64,000 bases of DNA from VBDM01 sp049802235 (GCA_049802235.1 JBARMB010000085.1:1-64000); one strand, 5' to 3'; positions 7,755 through 16,712 are shown, numbered from the stretch's first letter. The notes: a model not told the origin generated them from the sequence alone. Numbers and translations: made by a program.

Positions 7755-9080
7755 GTGAAACGGAAGCGTATTGCGATGGTTTGCGCCTTGGCCTTCGGTG
7801 CCACGAGCGCGGTTTGCGCGGGTGGGGCGTTGGCCCAGGCCGGTTCGGTATCGGCGGCGACGTCGGTGCAGCTCTACGGCCACCTCGATCTGTCCTTCGA
7901 CGATGCCAACAAGGGCCTTGCGGGAAGAACCGGGACTTCGGCCAACAGCGATCTGGGCATGCAGCCGGATGTCTCGAGCAATCTGTCCTCCTTCGGGGTG
8001 CGCGGCAGCCACGATCTCGGCGAGGGCAACGGTCTGAAAGCCGTGTTCCAGATCGAAACCCAGGTTGACGTGTCCGCGACCCCGGGGTCTACCACCGACG
8101 CCTCGGTGAAAGGCGCGCTCGGGTCGCGCAACAGCTTCCTCGGTCTCGCGGGAGACTTCGGCGCCGTCAAGCTCGGCAAGACCGACGCGCCTTACAAATT
8201 GTCGACCGGGCGCATGGATCCGTTCTCCGCCTCGGTGGGCGACTACAACAGCATCATGGGCAACACCGGCGGCGACAACCGCGCGGAATTCGACACCCGG
8301 ATCTCTCACGCCGTCTGGTACGAGTCGCCGAAAATGGGCGCCGTCTCGTTCAGCGCACTGCTCTCGCCTAACCAGAACCGGTCCACCGACAACATCAACG
8401 TTCCGAGCGGCGAACCCAATTGCAACGGAGGCAACCCGCCTGACTGCACTGACGGTTCGAATGGCAACATCTACAGCCTGGCCGGCGTCTACGCGGCGGG
8501 TCCGGTGTACGCGATCGTGGCGTACGAGATGCACAAGAAGGTCAATCGCACCGGCGACGAGAATGGAGGCACTGTCCCGGTCGGTGCCGTCGGAATTGCC
8601 GATGAGCATGCGATCAAGGCCGGCGTCCAGTACAAGTTTCCCTCCAATACCACGCTCAATTTCATTCTCGAGAAAATGGTCCGCGATGCCCCGAATCCGA
8701 ACTTCAACGAGCGGGAGCGCACCGGCTTCTGGCTGGCATTGACGCAAAAAATGACGGCGCAGGATGACTTCAACGTCGGATTGGCGCACGCCGGGAAGTC
8801 ACCCGGCACTCCCGGCGCCACGGTGTCGGACGGCACCACCGTCACCGGTTCTGTCGACAACGCGGCGAACATGCTCAGCCTCGGGTACAAGCACCATTTC
8901 GCCGACAAGCAAACCACCTGGTATGCCGTCTATGCGCGCCAAGCCAATCATGACGCTGCGCACTATGACCTCGGCGCCAGCGGCCACGGCATCACCACCG
9001 ACTGCCATGACGCCGCGGGAAACTGTTTTGCCGGAGCGACCGTGACGGCCGTATCGGTGGGCATGACCTACAACTTCTGA
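7755..9080 (+). CDS. General bacterial porin (Gram-negative porin, Neisseria/Bordetella class)
   Basis: The 441-residue precursor has a signal peptide (RIAMVCALAFGATSAVCAGG, cleavage after ALAQA) and begins the barrel with SVQLYGHLDLSFD. Alternating beta-strand pattern runs throughout (LGSRNSFLGLAGDFGAVKLG is the classical conserved strand-turn) and the protein ends in phenylalanine (MTYNF), required for BamA recognition. It forms a trimeric outer-membrane channel for small hydrophilic, often anionic, solutes. The start is GTG 7755 behind the strong site GAGGAGACAC. It stands alone between a candidate operator and a perfect terminator, so it is a single-gene unit probably controlled by the preceding two-component pair. 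Confidence 0.92.
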   Translation: MKRKRIAMVCALAFGATSAVCAGGALAQAGSVSAATSVQLYGHLDLSFDDANKGLAGRTGTSANSDLGMQPDVSSNLSSFGVRGSHDLGEGNGLKAVFQIETQVDVSATPGSTTDASVKGALGSRNSFLGLAGDFGAVKLGKTDAPYKLSTGRMDPFSASVGDYNSIMGNTGGDNRAEFDTRISHAVWYESPKMGAVSFSALLSPNQNRSTDNINVPSGEPNCNGGNPPDCTDGSNGNIYSLAGVYAAGPVYAIVAYEMHKKVNRTGDENGGTVPVGAVGIADEHAIKAGVQYKFPSNTTLNFILEKMVRDAPNPNFNERERTGFWLALTQKMTAQDDFNVGLAHAGKSPGTPGATVSDGTTVTGSVDNAANMLSLGYKHHFADKQTTWYAVYARQANHDAAHYDLGASGHGITTDCHDAAGNCFAGATVTAVSVGMTYNF

Positions 9081-9116
9081 AGCCGGCCTCTTCATTCTCC
9101 GGTCTGTGGTAATTTA

Positions 9117-9144
9117 GGCGGACATCGAAAGATGTCCGCCTTTT
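9117..9144 (+). terminator. Rho-independent terminator of the porin gene
   Basis: A perfect ten-base stem GGCGGACATC closes on a GAAA tetraloop, then GATGTCCGCC and TTTT. It begins 37 bases after the porin stop codon. Confidence 0.9.
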
Positions 9145-9166
9145 CATTTCAGCAGCAGGATCGGAA

Positions 9167-9637
9167 ATGAAGCGCTTCTGTTTTTCCCTGGTATTGCTGA
9201 TCGGTCTGTCGATCGCCGCCTCGCCGGCCCTGGCGGCGTTCGTCTTCAGGGTGGGGGATACCGTCTACGTCGACGGCAAATCCTATTCTTGGGAAGAATG
9301 GAAAAAAATCCGCGACAACCCGCTTCCCTCCCAGCAACCGGGGCCGCCGGGGGCAAAGCCAGGCGATGCGGATCGAGTCCCGGCGGCTGCGGCCCCGGTC
9401 TCCGCGGGCGAGCCGCGGGCTGCTTCCTGTACCACGGCCATCTATTACGACGAGTTCCCGAGCGAAGACGAGCATTTCCGCTGCACCGCGGGCTTGGGCA
9501 TGCTGACGCGGGAGCAGATCCTGAAACAGGGCTGGAAGGTCGACTTTGTCGAGAAGCTCCCGCCGCTGCCGGGGGAGCCGGCGCAGTCGCCGCGTGGCTT
9601 GCCGCTTTACTTGTACAAGCTCGTCATCTCGCGGTAG
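9167..9637 (+). CDS. Small secreted protein of unknown function
   Basis: The 156-residue product starts with a clear signal peptide (FCFSLVLLIGLSIAASPALA, cut before AFVFRVGD). A short N-terminal piece FRVGDTVYVDGKSYSWEEW looks like a small beta domain, then a proline-rich linker (about residues 50-85) leads to a C-terminal domain with two cysteines (ASCTTAIYYDEFPSEDEHFRC) that could pair in the periplasm. I do not recognise a family. It lies just behind the porin terminator and is presumably transcribed separately; a GGA-containing ribosome site precedes ATG 9167. Confidence 0.65.
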   Translation: MKRFCFSLVLLIGLSIAASPALAAFVFRVGDTVYVDGKSYSWEEWKKIRDNPLPSQQPGPPGAKPGDADRVPAAAAPVSAGEPRAASCTTAIYYDEFPSEDEHFRCTAGLGMLTREQILKQGWKVDFVEKLPPLPGEPAQSPRGLPLYLYKLVISR

Positions 9638-9874
9638 TTTCTTGCGGCTGAGGGGGCGGATTTTCCGCATCCGGCAGGCAGGGTTCGCGCCAGGAAATCC
9701 GGGTGATTGTTTTTGGGAAGGATGGTTTCGTAGCCGGAGCCAACCGGGTGAGGGACTCCTGCGGCGGTGGGCGCAAAGGCAGGAGACAAGGAACACGATG
9801 TCGCTCGAGCCGAATGCGTCGCCGGCGGCGTTGTCCGGTTCTCATGAATCCCCAATGTCGATGAGGATGCCGTC

Positions 9875-10066
9875 ATGCGTGCAAGTGTGATGTTGATCGT
9901 GCTGCTGGTCGCGGGATGCTCAGTTGTCCCCGGTCGATCCGAGCCATCTCCACCGCAACCGGGCGCGAAGCCGTCGGTGGCGAGGGGGACGGACTCGCTG
10001 TGTATGGATGATTGCCTGGCCAACAATGCGGGGAAGGAATTCTGCGAGGATCGGTGCTCTTACTGA
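9875..10066 (+). CDS. Small lipoprotein with twin CX3C motif
   Basis: Sixty-three residues only. The N-terminus is a lipoprotein signal (MLIVLLVAGC, lipobox cysteine Cys15), then a proline/serine-rich spacer, and the C-terminal 21 residues hold two CX3C pairs, Cys43/Cys47 and Cys57/Cys61, nine residues apart (CMDDC and CEDRC). Such twin CX3C spacing suggests a helical hairpin clamped by two disulfides. GAGGA sits eight bases before ATG 9875. The reading frame is short, but the combination of lipobox, good ribosome site and paired cysteines makes it convincing. Function unknown; no partner is evident beside it. Confidence 0.6.
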   Translation: MRASVMLIVLLVAGCSVVPGRSEPSPPQPGAKPSVARGTDSLCMDDCLANNAGKEFCEDRCSY

Positions 10067-10190
10067 CGCTTCCGGCAGCGGCATGGGCTGCCCGACCTTG
10101 CCGGGTGGTGGTGCAACAACTTTTCGAACGCGTGCTCCGGGGAAACTCCGCTTGACGCCAAGTCCGGGCTGAAGTTCGCCGGGGCGGCGT

Positions 10191-10970
10191 TCAGAACCGG
10201 TAGGCGAGTCCCACGCTCGCGTACGTGTTGGAGCGGTCCTCGACCAGCGGGCTCCCGGCGGCGTCGCCGCGCAATTGCCGCGCTTCGACGCTGCCGACGA
10301 GCACCCATTCCCGGCTCAGGTCGAACCCCCATTGCAGTCCCACGGAGGTAAACAGCAGGCCGGACGCCGCGTCGTAGGCCGGGAGTCCGGTCGTGGCCGA
10401 TTGCTGTGGCGTGATGCCGTAGTCAGTCTGCGTCGATTTGCCGTTCGCCCACGTCGCTTGCGCGAACACGGCCGCCTTGAAGCGCGCGCCGCCGTATACG
10501 CCCGCCGTGATCCGCAAATCGGTTTGCGCGCCCAGGGCGGTGTCGGTGTCGAGCCGATAGCGCGCGAGCACCGTCACCGGCATCGCGCCGAGGTTGCGAT
10601 CGAGCTCGGCGTGAACGCCCACCGATGCGCCGACGCCGATGTCCGCGACGTTGTGGCTCGTCAGAAACGCCGACTCCGAGCGGCGCCGCCCGCCTTCGTA
10701 GGCGATCTGCGCGCCCAGGGCGAGACCGGGGCCCGGTTCGATGCGTGCGCCGCCTTCCAGCAAGCCCTGCGTGGTGCGCGCGAACCAGGGCTTGCCGTAG
10801 TAGCGCAGCACGGGAATCGCCTCGTCCTGTTGCGATGCGGAGCCGTCATACGCGGGGCGCGACCGCAGCCCGGCGCCGATGAGCGTGTAGTCCGTGGATG
10901 CGGACTGCCCCGAGGCCGCGAGTGGAATGCACAAGGTCAGACAAACGGGAACAAAAAGGTTTTTTGGCAT
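10191..10970 (-). CDS. MipA/OmpV-family outer membrane protein
   Basis: The 259-residue product has a signal peptide (LFVPVCLTLCIPLAASGQSA) and a beta-barrel body ending in a terminal aromatic (GLAYRF). Sequence features of the MipA/OmpV family include YTLIGAGLRSRPAYDGS near the N-terminus, PVLRYYGKPWFARTTQGLLEGG, and LGAQIAYEGGRR. Members act as outer-membrane barrels; the E. coli relative MipA scaffolds murein enzymes, others respond to osmolarity or antibiotics. The ATG at 10970 gives the best signal peptide; an upstream start at 11024 would put 18 polar residues before it and overlap the previous gene. It follows a methyltransferase-like gene by 44 bases and is probably cotranscribed with it. 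Confidence 0.8.
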   Translation of the reverse strand: MPKNLFVPVCLTLCIPLAASGQSASTDYTLIGAGLRSRPAYDGSASQQDEAIPVLRYYGKPWFARTTQGLLEGGARIEPGPGLALGAQIAYEGGRRRSESAFLTSHNVADIGVGASVGVHAELDRNLGAMPVTVLARYRLDTDTALGAQTDLRITAGVYGGARFKAAVFAQATWANGKSTQTDYGITPQQSATTGLPAYDAASGLLFTSVGLQWGFDLSREWVLVGSVEARQLRGDAAGSPLVEDRSNTYASVGLAYRF

Positions 10971-11014
10971 CTTTTCCCACCGGATCCGCTCGAACGGGTT
11001 GCTGGACGATGAAT

Positions 11015-11467
11015 TCACAGCCATCGTCTGGCCTTTTTCCTGTACGCCAGATACTCATCGCCAAAAATATCCTGCAAAAAGCGCTCCTCTCCACGAACGA
11101 ATCTGAATTCAATGATCAGGACAAAAAGCGGAATCGGGATCAGCGATCCGACGCTTCCAAAGAGCAACCCGGCGCCGATCAGGAGAGCGATCAATCCCAG
11201 ATACATGGGATTACGGGTGAACCGGTAAAACCCACCTGTGACCAGCGCCGTCGATTTCTCGAACGGCACGATCGGCGTACCGGCCCTCCGGAAGGCGCCT
11301 GCAGCGGCACCCGCGATCGCGACTCCGAGCACGATAAGCGCGATCCCGGCGTACGAAAAAGGCACCGGGATGAACCGGGTGATGGGCAGCAAAAAGTGAA
11401 AACCGGTCATCGTGACAAGCGTCAGCAGGAGATAGACCGGGGGGACGATTCTGCGCTTCTGCTCCAC
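11015..11467 (-). CDS. Isoprenylcysteine carboxyl methyltransferase-like membrane protein
   Basis: The product is 150 residues with three to four membrane helices (PPVYLLLTLVTMTGFHFLL, SYAGIALIVLGVAIAGAAAG, YLGLIALLIGAGLLFG, SLIPIPLFVLIIEF). The pattern TGGFYRFTRNPMYLG and the ending RGEERFLQDIFGDEYLAY are the signature of the bacterial ICMT/PEMT group, SAM-dependent enzymes that methylate lipids or small molecules at the membrane. The start is GTG 11467 with AAGGAGA six bases upstream; longer in-frame starts have no such site. Bacterial substrates of this group are mostly unknown. The MipA-type gene follows on the same strand. Confidence 0.8.
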   Translation of the reverse strand: MEQKRRIVPPVYLLLTLVTMTGFHFLLPITRFIPVPFSYAGIALIVLGVAIAGAAAGAFRRAGTPIVPFEKSTALVTGGFYRFTRNPMYLGLIALLIGAGLLFGSVGSLIPIPLFVLIIEFRFVRGEERFLQDIFGDEYLAYRKKARRWL

Positions 11468-11636
11468 TGGCGTCTCCTTCGTCTGATAACTTCCAATAGT
11501 CGGCTGTTTTGCCGTTGAGCAAGTTTTCGTGAATTCTAGTTGCAAGTCGCTCTGCCCGGCAAATCATGGGGCTCCAGGCTCAACCCGGGATATCCGCGGA
11601 AATGGCGGCGCGCGCCGCCGCGCTTGCCGCCGGCGT

Positions 11637-12443
11637 TCATGCCCGTCGGCCTTTCAGCGACGGAAAGATGTCTCTCAGCCCGGCGACCAGGCTGGCGTGG
11701 CGCTGCTCGCCGAGCGTGCTCACCGCCTTGCCGACGCCAAGATATCGCTCGGCCACCTCCGCTCGCCCCAGCAGCTCCTGCCCCGTGCCTTCGAGCGCCA
11801 CGCGGCCGGTCTCGATGACGCAGGCGCGGTCGGCGATGGCCAGGCTCATGCGGGCGTTCTGCTCCGACAGCAGGATGGCGAGGCCGCGTGCGCGCAGCTT
11901 CACTATCATGCGGAAGATATCGGCGACGAGGATAGGCGAGAGGCCGAGCGAAGGCTCGTCGAGCAGCAGGTAGCGGGGCTGCGCCATCAGGCCGCGGGCG
12001 ATGGCAAGCATCTGCTGCTGGCCGCCCGAGAGCGTCCCCGCCGGCTGGCGCAGGCGCTCGAGCAGCACCGGGAAGGATTCGCAGACGCCGGCAATCCGTT
12101 TTTCCATCACGCCGTCGCCGAGCCGGCCGCGGTGCGCGTAGGCGCCCAGGCGCAGATTCTCGGCGATCGAGAGCCCGGCGAAAACCTGGCGCCCTTCGGG
12201 AACGTGCGCGATGCCGAGCTGCACGCGCTCGCGCGGCGAGCGGCGCGCGATATCCTCGTCGTCGAGCAAAATGCTTCCCGCCCTGGGCGGCAGCAGGCCC
12301 GAGATGGTTTTGAGCAGCGTCGACTTGCCGGCGCCGTTTGCGCCGACCAGCGCCACGATCTCGCCCGGGCGGACGCAGAGGTCGATGTCGTGAATGACGG
12401 CCTGGCTGCCGTAACCGGCCGAGAGCTTGCGCGCCTCGAGCAT
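11637..12443 (-). CDS. livF: Branched-chain-amino-acid-type ABC transporter ATPase, LivF
   Basis: The 268-residue ATPase contains Walker A GANGAGKST, the Q-loop region HVPEGRQVF, signature LSGGQQQML, Walker B YLLLDEPSLGLSP and the switch histidine replaced by the LivF-typical SEQN. The Liv HAAT family moves amino acids, amides and aromatic acids across the inner membrane. Its start codon shares one base with the stop of livG (TGATG), so the two ATPases are coupled. It closes the minus-strand UbiD/CoA-transferase cluster, making an aromatic-acid substrate likelier than leucine. The C-terminus is some 30 residues longer than common LivF (about 235). Confidence 0.9.
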   Translation of the reverse strand: MLEARKLSAGYGSQAVIHDIDLCVRPGEIVALVGANGAGKSTLLKTISGLLPPRAGSILLDDEDIARRSPRERVQLGIAHVPEGRQVFAGLSIAENLRLGAYAHRGRLGDGVMEKRIAGVCESFPVLLERLRQPAGTLSGGQQQMLAIARGLMAQPRYLLLDEPSLGLSPILVADIFRMIVKLRARGLAILLSEQNARMSLAIADRACVIETGRVALEGTGQELLGRAEVAERYLGVGKAVSTLGEQRHASLVAGLRDIFPSLKGRRA

Positions 12444-13219
12444 CAGGCGGTCTCCTGCGGCTGGCCGACATAGGCCTCGATGACACGCGCGTCCTGCTGG
12501 ATTTCAGACGGCGTGCCGCTGGCGACGATGCTGCCGGCGTCGAGGACGATGACCTGGTCGGCGACGCCCATGACGAGCGACATATTGTGCTCGACCACCA
12601 TGACGGTGACGCCGCTGTCGCGCACTGCGCGAAGCAGCGCGGCCAGCTCGGCGGTCTCGCTGTCGTTCAGGCCCGCCGCGGGCTCGTCGAGGAGCACCAG
12701 GCGCGGCTGCGCCATGAGCGCGCGGGTCACTTCCAGCAGCTTCTGCGCGCCCATCGGCAGCTCCGTCGCGGCGGCATCCCGGAACGCCGTCAGCCCGACG
12801 AGATCGAGCAGGGCTTCGGCTTTGCGGCCGAGATCCCGTTCCTCGCGGCGGGCGCCCGGGAGCCAGAGCATCTGCGCGAACGGATGCGCGCGCACGAGCA
12901 GATGCGCACCCGCGAGCACGTTCTCGATCGCGGTCATGCCGGGGAAGATGCGCGCAGCCTGGAAAGTTCGCACCAGCCCCAGCGCCGCGATCTCCCCGGG
13001 CGAGCGTCCCGCGAGCGACAGGCCGCAGAAGCGCACATCGCCCGTATCCGGCCGGTACAGGTTGGTGATGAGATTGAAAAGCGTCGTCTTGCCGGCGCCG
13101 TTCGGCCCGATCAGCGCCGTGAGGCTGCCGTCGGGCACCGTGAACGAGACATTGCTCGCGGCGCGCAAGCCGCCGAAAGATTTTCCGAGGCCGATCGCCT
13201 CGAGGGCGGGCGCGCTCAT
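12443..13219 (-). CDS. livG: Branched-chain-amino-acid-type ABC transporter ATPase, LivG
   Basis: The product is 258 residues: Walker A GPNGAGKTT, FNLITNLYRPDTG, Q-loop GLVRTFQAARIF, then LPMGAQKLLEVTRAL in place of a strict LSGGQ signature, Walker B LVLLDEPAAGLN and the LivG-specific VVEHNMSLVMGVADQVIVLD. The signature loop reads PMGAQ where most have SYGQQ; that is a mild variation. The ATG at 13219 overlaps the permease stop by four bases (ATGA), and the stop overlaps livF, so permease, LivG and LivF are made as one coupled unit. Confidence 0.9.
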   Translation of the reverse strand: MSAPALEAIGLGKSFGGLRAASNVSFTVPDGSLTALIGPNGAGKTTLFNLITNLYRPDTGDVRFCGLSLAGRSPGEIAALGLVRTFQAARIFPGMTAIENVLAGAHLLVRAHPFAQMLWLPGARREERDLGRKAEALLDLVGLTAFRDAAATELPMGAQKLLEVTRALMAQPRLVLLDEPAAGLNDSETAELAALLRAVRDSGVTVMVVEHNMSLVMGVADQVIVLDAGSIVASGTPSEIQQDARVIEAYVGQPQETA

Positions 13220-15117
13220 CGCGCCCCTTTCTCCGGCGCCGGCGCGCCGGCGGGCGGCGCCGCTACGCGCTTTCCCGACAGGAGATGGGCGAGGGTGCCG
13301 AAGATGCCCCCCGGCAGGTAGCGCACCGCAAGCACGAGCAACGCGCCCTCGGCGAGGGTCTTGTAGAGCGCGAGCGGCTGGAAGATCGTCGGCAGCAGCG
13401 TCAGCAGCGCCACGCCGAAGAGCGATCCGACCAGCGTGCCTTCGCCGCCCACCACCAGCATCGCGATCATCTCCAGCGAGCGCTGCGTGCCTGCCATCTC
13501 GGGCGACAGGAAATGGAAGTAAAACGCGTACAGGCTGCCCGAGAGCGAGGCGAGCGCCGCGCTGATCGCGAAGGCCGCCATCTTGTAGCGCGGGACATTG
13601 ACGCCAAGCGCGCTCGCGGCGGTCTGGTCGGTGCGCACCGCCTGCAGCGCGCGGCCGAAGCTCGAGCGGATGCCGCCGAGCAGCGCGAGCACCAGCGCGA
13701 TGATCAGCGCCGCGACCAGATAGTACATCTTGGCAGGCGTGTCGAAAGCGTACGGCCCGATCGAGAAGGACGGAACACCGACCAGCCCCGAGGGGCCGCC
13801 GGTCACTTCGGTCATGCCGACGGTGAGCGAGTCGATCAGCAGCCCGAAGGCGAGCGTGGCGAGCGCGAGGTAGTGGCCGCGCAGGCGCATGGTGACGAGC
13901 GACAGCGCCACCGCGCACACGAGCGAGAGGACGATCCCGGCTGCTATCCCGGCGAGCGGCGGCCAGCCGTAGTTGGTGGCGAGGATCGCGGAGGTGTAGC
14001 CGCCGACCGCCATGAAGCCCGCCTGGCCGAGGCTCACCTGGCCGCAGTAGCCCATGAGCAGGTCGAGGCCGAGCACGCCGATGAACAGGATGCCGGTGAT
14101 GACGAGCGAGCTCATCAGGCCGCCGGGCACCATCCAGGGCAGCGCGAGGATCACGGCGACGGCAAGCGCGCCGAAGACGAGCGCGCCGCGCCCCTCGAGG
14201 CGCACGATGGCGTGATAGACGCGGTGCTCGTCGCGCACGTCCTCGCGGCGCGTTCTCCCGGCGGTGAACAGGCCGCTCGGCCGCACCAGCAATGTCAGGA
14301 TCAGGAGGCCGAGCGCGATGCCGTTGGCGAACAGCGAGGAAATGTAGCCAGCCGCAAGCTGCTCGGCGACCCCGAGCAGGACGCCGCCGGCGACCGCGCC
14401 GACGAACGAGCCCAGGCCGCCGATGGCGACCGCGCTGAAGCCGGAGATGGTGAACAAGCGCCCGGTGTCGAACTGGAAAGAAAGGATCGGCGCCACGACG
14501 ATGCCGCCGATCCCCGCGATGAGCGCGGCGAGCGTGAAGGCGAGCAGCGTCATGCGTGGCACGTCGATGCCCATCAGGCGCGCCGCGGTCGGATTTTCGG
14601 CGCAGGCCCGCAGCGCCTCGCCGAGCGCGGTGCGCATGATCAGGTACCACATGCCGACGATGATCAACAGTGCTGCGCCGGCGATCCAGAAGCCCTGGGT
14701 CGGCAGGCGCACGCCCAGGAGGGTGACCGGCGCTTCGCCGGAGAAAGGCGGCAGGGCGTACGGCTGGCTGCCCCAGATCACCAGAGAAAGTCCCTCGAGA
14801 AAGGTGAGCAGGCCCGCGGTGAGTATCAGCATGCTGCTGACCGGAAGGCGCGACAGCGCCGGCACGAAGGTGGCGGCGCCGATGGCAAAGCCCGCCGCGA
14901 CCGTCGCCGCGATGGCTCCGGCCGCGGCGAGCGCGACCGGCCAGCCGAGCGACATCTGGAACGAGTACATCGCGAGCGCGCCGATGATGCAGAACGCGCC
15001 CTGCGACAGGTTGATGGCGCCGGTGACGCGGAAGACGAGCGAGAATCCCAGCGCGACGATGGCGAAGACGCTGCCCTGGAGCAGTCCGCCGATGATGGTC
15101 TGTATCGCCTGTTCCAT
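13216..15117 (-). CDS. Fused LivH-LivM permease
   Basis: One 633-residue chain carries both permeases. Residues 1-290 match LivH (GLLQGSVFAIVALGFSLVFR, VTGAINLSQGAFCIIGALA, AACAENPTAARLMGI-type EAA loop, then SGFSAVAIGGLGS). After a charged linker around 290-310 (RTRREDVRDEHR) comes LivM (GLDLLMGYCGQVSLGQAGFMAVG, AVRTDQTAASALGVN loop, MLVVGGEGTLVGSLFG). In most genomes these are two genes. The C-terminal tail is Pro/Ala-rich. The stop overlaps livG. The substrate-binding LivK is upstream of it, separated by 131 bases in which I see no gene. Confidence 0.92.
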   Translation of the reverse strand: MEQAIQTIIGGLLQGSVFAIVALGFSLVFRVTGAINLSQGAFCIIGALAMYSFQMSLGWPVALAAAGAIAATVAAGFAIGAATFVPALSRLPVSSMLILTAGLLTFLEGLSLVIWGSQPYALPPFSGEAPVTLLGVRLPTQGFWIAGAALLIIVGMWYLIMRTALGEALRACAENPTAARLMGIDVPRMTLLAFTLAALIAGIGGIVVAPILSFQFDTGRLFTISGFSAVAIGGLGSFVGAVAGGVLLGVAEQLAAGYISSLFANGIALGLLILTLLVRPSGLFTAGRTRREDVRDEHRVYHAIVRLEGRGALVFGALAVAVILALPWMVPGGLMSSLVITGILFIGVLGLDLLMGYCGQVSLGQAGFMAVGGYTSAILATNYGWPPLAGIAAGIVLSLVCAVALSLVTMRLRGHYLALATLAFGLLIDSLTVGMTEVTGGPSGLVGVPSFSIGPYAFDTPAKMYYLVAALIIALVLALLGGIRSSFGRALQAVRTDQTAASALGVNVPRYKMAAFAISAALASLSGSLYAFYFHFLSPEMAGTQRSLEMIAMLVVGGEGTLVGSLFGVALLTLLPTIFQPLALYKTLAEGALLVLAVRYLPGGIFGTLAHLLSGKRVAAPPAGAPAPEKGAR

Positions 15118-15248
15118 GGATCAGTCCCGCGCGCGGCGGCGCGGAAGGCGCTGGCAGAAGGCGTGCGCGGGACGCAAGCCGCTCCCGCCTTCCCCGACGG
15201 GAGAAGACGGGAGCGGTGTTGCCTTGCCGATTATCGGGGAGCCCGGTA

Positions 15249-16454
15249 TTAGAGCGGGGCGCCGCCGGGTTTGCTGAGCGGTACCCAGGTGCCCTTGGCG
15301 GGATCCCAGCGCGTCACCACCACGTCGCTCAGATCCAGGCCGCGCTGCGGCGACGCGTTGAAGTCATGCACGCCGTCGATTGCCGGGAAGCCCTTCAGGT
15401 TCTCGAGATGATCGCGCAGCTGCGTCGCGGTGACGTTCGTCCCGAGCTTGCGCAGCGCGTTCACTACGATCAGCCCGGTGTTCCACGAGATGCTCGCCGG
15501 CAGATCGGGCGCCAGTCCCGCCGACTTGTATTCCGCGTAGAAGGCTTCCTGCGCCTTGGTCACCGCCGGGTCGATTCCCGACTGGCCGTAGGCGGCCCAC
15601 AGGGCACTCGCGATGTAGAGCTGCTTCGGCAGGAAGTCGGCGTAGTTCTTCATCTGCGCGTAGGTCATGTTGCCGTCGGTCGTGGCGGTGGGAACGTCCA
15701 GGCCCGCCTGCACGATGCCCTTGAAGATCGTCGCGATGGGCGCGCCCGTGCTCCAGGCGATGAACGCCTGGGGCTTCGCCGCCTTCACGTTCTCGATCTG
15801 CGCCGCGACGCTTACGTCGGTGATGTTGAAGTGCGCCCGCGCCACGATCTTGATGTCCTTGTTCTCGGCCATCGCCACGGCTTCGTTCAGCCCGCGCTCG
15901 GCGTCCTGGCCGCTCGCGTCGGAGCTCGTCATGACGGCGATGTGGGTCCAGCCCTTGGTGCGGAAGTAGCGCATCAGCGCCTTGGCGAGGTCGTAGGTCG
16001 AGGCGCTCGACGCGAACACGAAGCTGCCCTTGGGCGGATGGATCCCCGGCGACAGGCAGTACATGACCGGGCCGTTCTTCATCAGCGCGCCCGCGGCGTT
16101 GCACATGGCGACGATGGATGGGCCCAGGATGACGGGCGGGTTGGACGCCATGATCTGCGTCGCGAGCTGCACCGCGGTCTGCGGGCTGGACTGGTCGTCG
16201 TAATAGACGAACTGCAGGTCGCGGCCGTTGATCCCGCCATTCTTGTTGACCGACTTTTTCAGGAACTCGAGGCTTTGCTGCTCGCCCTTGCCGAGGAACG
16301 ACGCGCCGCCGGTGAGCGACGTGATGACGTCGATCTTGTACGGATCGGCCGCTGCGGCGGGAGGGGCGGAGAGGGCGGCGCAAAGCGCCGCGGCTGACAG
16401 CGAAAGCGCGAGTGCCCGGATGGATGGCAGGGTGGTTCGTTCGGTCTTATGCAT
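15249..16454 (-). CDS. Liv-type periplasmic substrate-binding protein
   Basis: The 401-residue precursor has a twin-residue start, a signal peptide (ALALSLSAAALCAALSAPPAAAA) and a type I periplasmic-binding fold: KIDVITSLTGGASFLGKGEQQ is the standard first strand and ligand loop, and VYYDDQSSPQTAVQLATQIM the second. The ligand-binding residues differ among family members that bind amino acids, amides, urea or aromatic acids, and cannot be decided by eye. ATG 16454 has the textbook site AGGAGGAAA. A TAAAAT box lies about 110 bases upstream. Position between ubiD and the Liv permease makes an aromatic carboxylate the likely ligand. Confidence 0.85.
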   Translation of the reverse strand: MHKTERTTLPSIRALALSLSAAALCAALSAPPAAAADPYKIDVITSLTGGASFLGKGEQQSLEFLKKSVNKNGGINGRDLQFVYYDDQSSPQTAVQLATQIMASNPPVILGPSIVAMCNAAGALMKNGPVMYCLSPGIHPPKGSFVFASSASTYDLAKALMRYFRTKGWTHIAVMTSSDASGQDAERGLNEAVAMAENKDIKIVARAHFNITDVSVAAQIENVKAAKPQAFIAWSTGAPIATIFKGIVQAGLDVPTATTDGNMTYAQMKNYADFLPKQLYIASALWAAYGQSGIDPAVTKAQEAFYAEYKSAGLAPDLPASISWNTGLIVVNALRKLGTNVTATQLRDHLENLKGFPAIDGVHDFNASPQRGLDLSDVVVTRWDPAKGTWVPLSKPGGAPL

Positions 16455-16561
16455 CAAGGTTTCCTCCTATTGAGTTGCATTTTTTTGGTGCCCGCACGAC
16501 GACTTGCGGGGATTGTCTCCACGGCGACGACTCCGCGCCACTCGGATACTCCCGGGCACGG

Positions 16562-16567
16562 ATTTTA
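16562..16567 (-). promoter_or_regulatory. Possible -10 box (TAAAAT) for livK
   Basis: On the minus strand GGATAAAATCC lies about 110 bases ahead of the livK start, inside the non-coding piece between ubiD and livK. No convincing -35 is seen, so this is only suggestive of a promoter internal to the cluster. Confidence 0.3.
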
Positions 16568-16617
16568 TCCGACATTGCGGCTTTTCGGTTCGGCCCGCGC
16601 CGGGAGGCGCCGCCCGG

Positions 16618-16659
16618 CCCATCGGACCGACCATGGCATCTTTCATCGGATTCTCCCTT
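16618..16659 (-). repeat. Duplicated leader of the UbiD gene (39 of 42 bases match 18196-18237)
   Basis: On the minus strand this 42-base piece contains the same ribosome site AAGGGAGAATCCG, an ATG (16646) and codons for MKDAMVGPMG, matching MNDAMGSPMG at the start of the UbiD gene at 18224. After the match the frame continues about 50 codons with no resemblance to UbiD and then stops. It looks like a leftover of a duplication or recombination at the ubiD 5' end. Confidence 0.8.
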
Positions 16660-16712
16660 GTTCCGCCGGCGCGGGGACGGCGATGTTGCGGCGCGCACCG
16701 GTCCGGCGTGGC

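Noticed and set aside
7755..9080. Porin as part of the two-component operon
   Set aside because: A 193-base gap with its own candidate operator, and a separate terminator, favour a single-gene unit.
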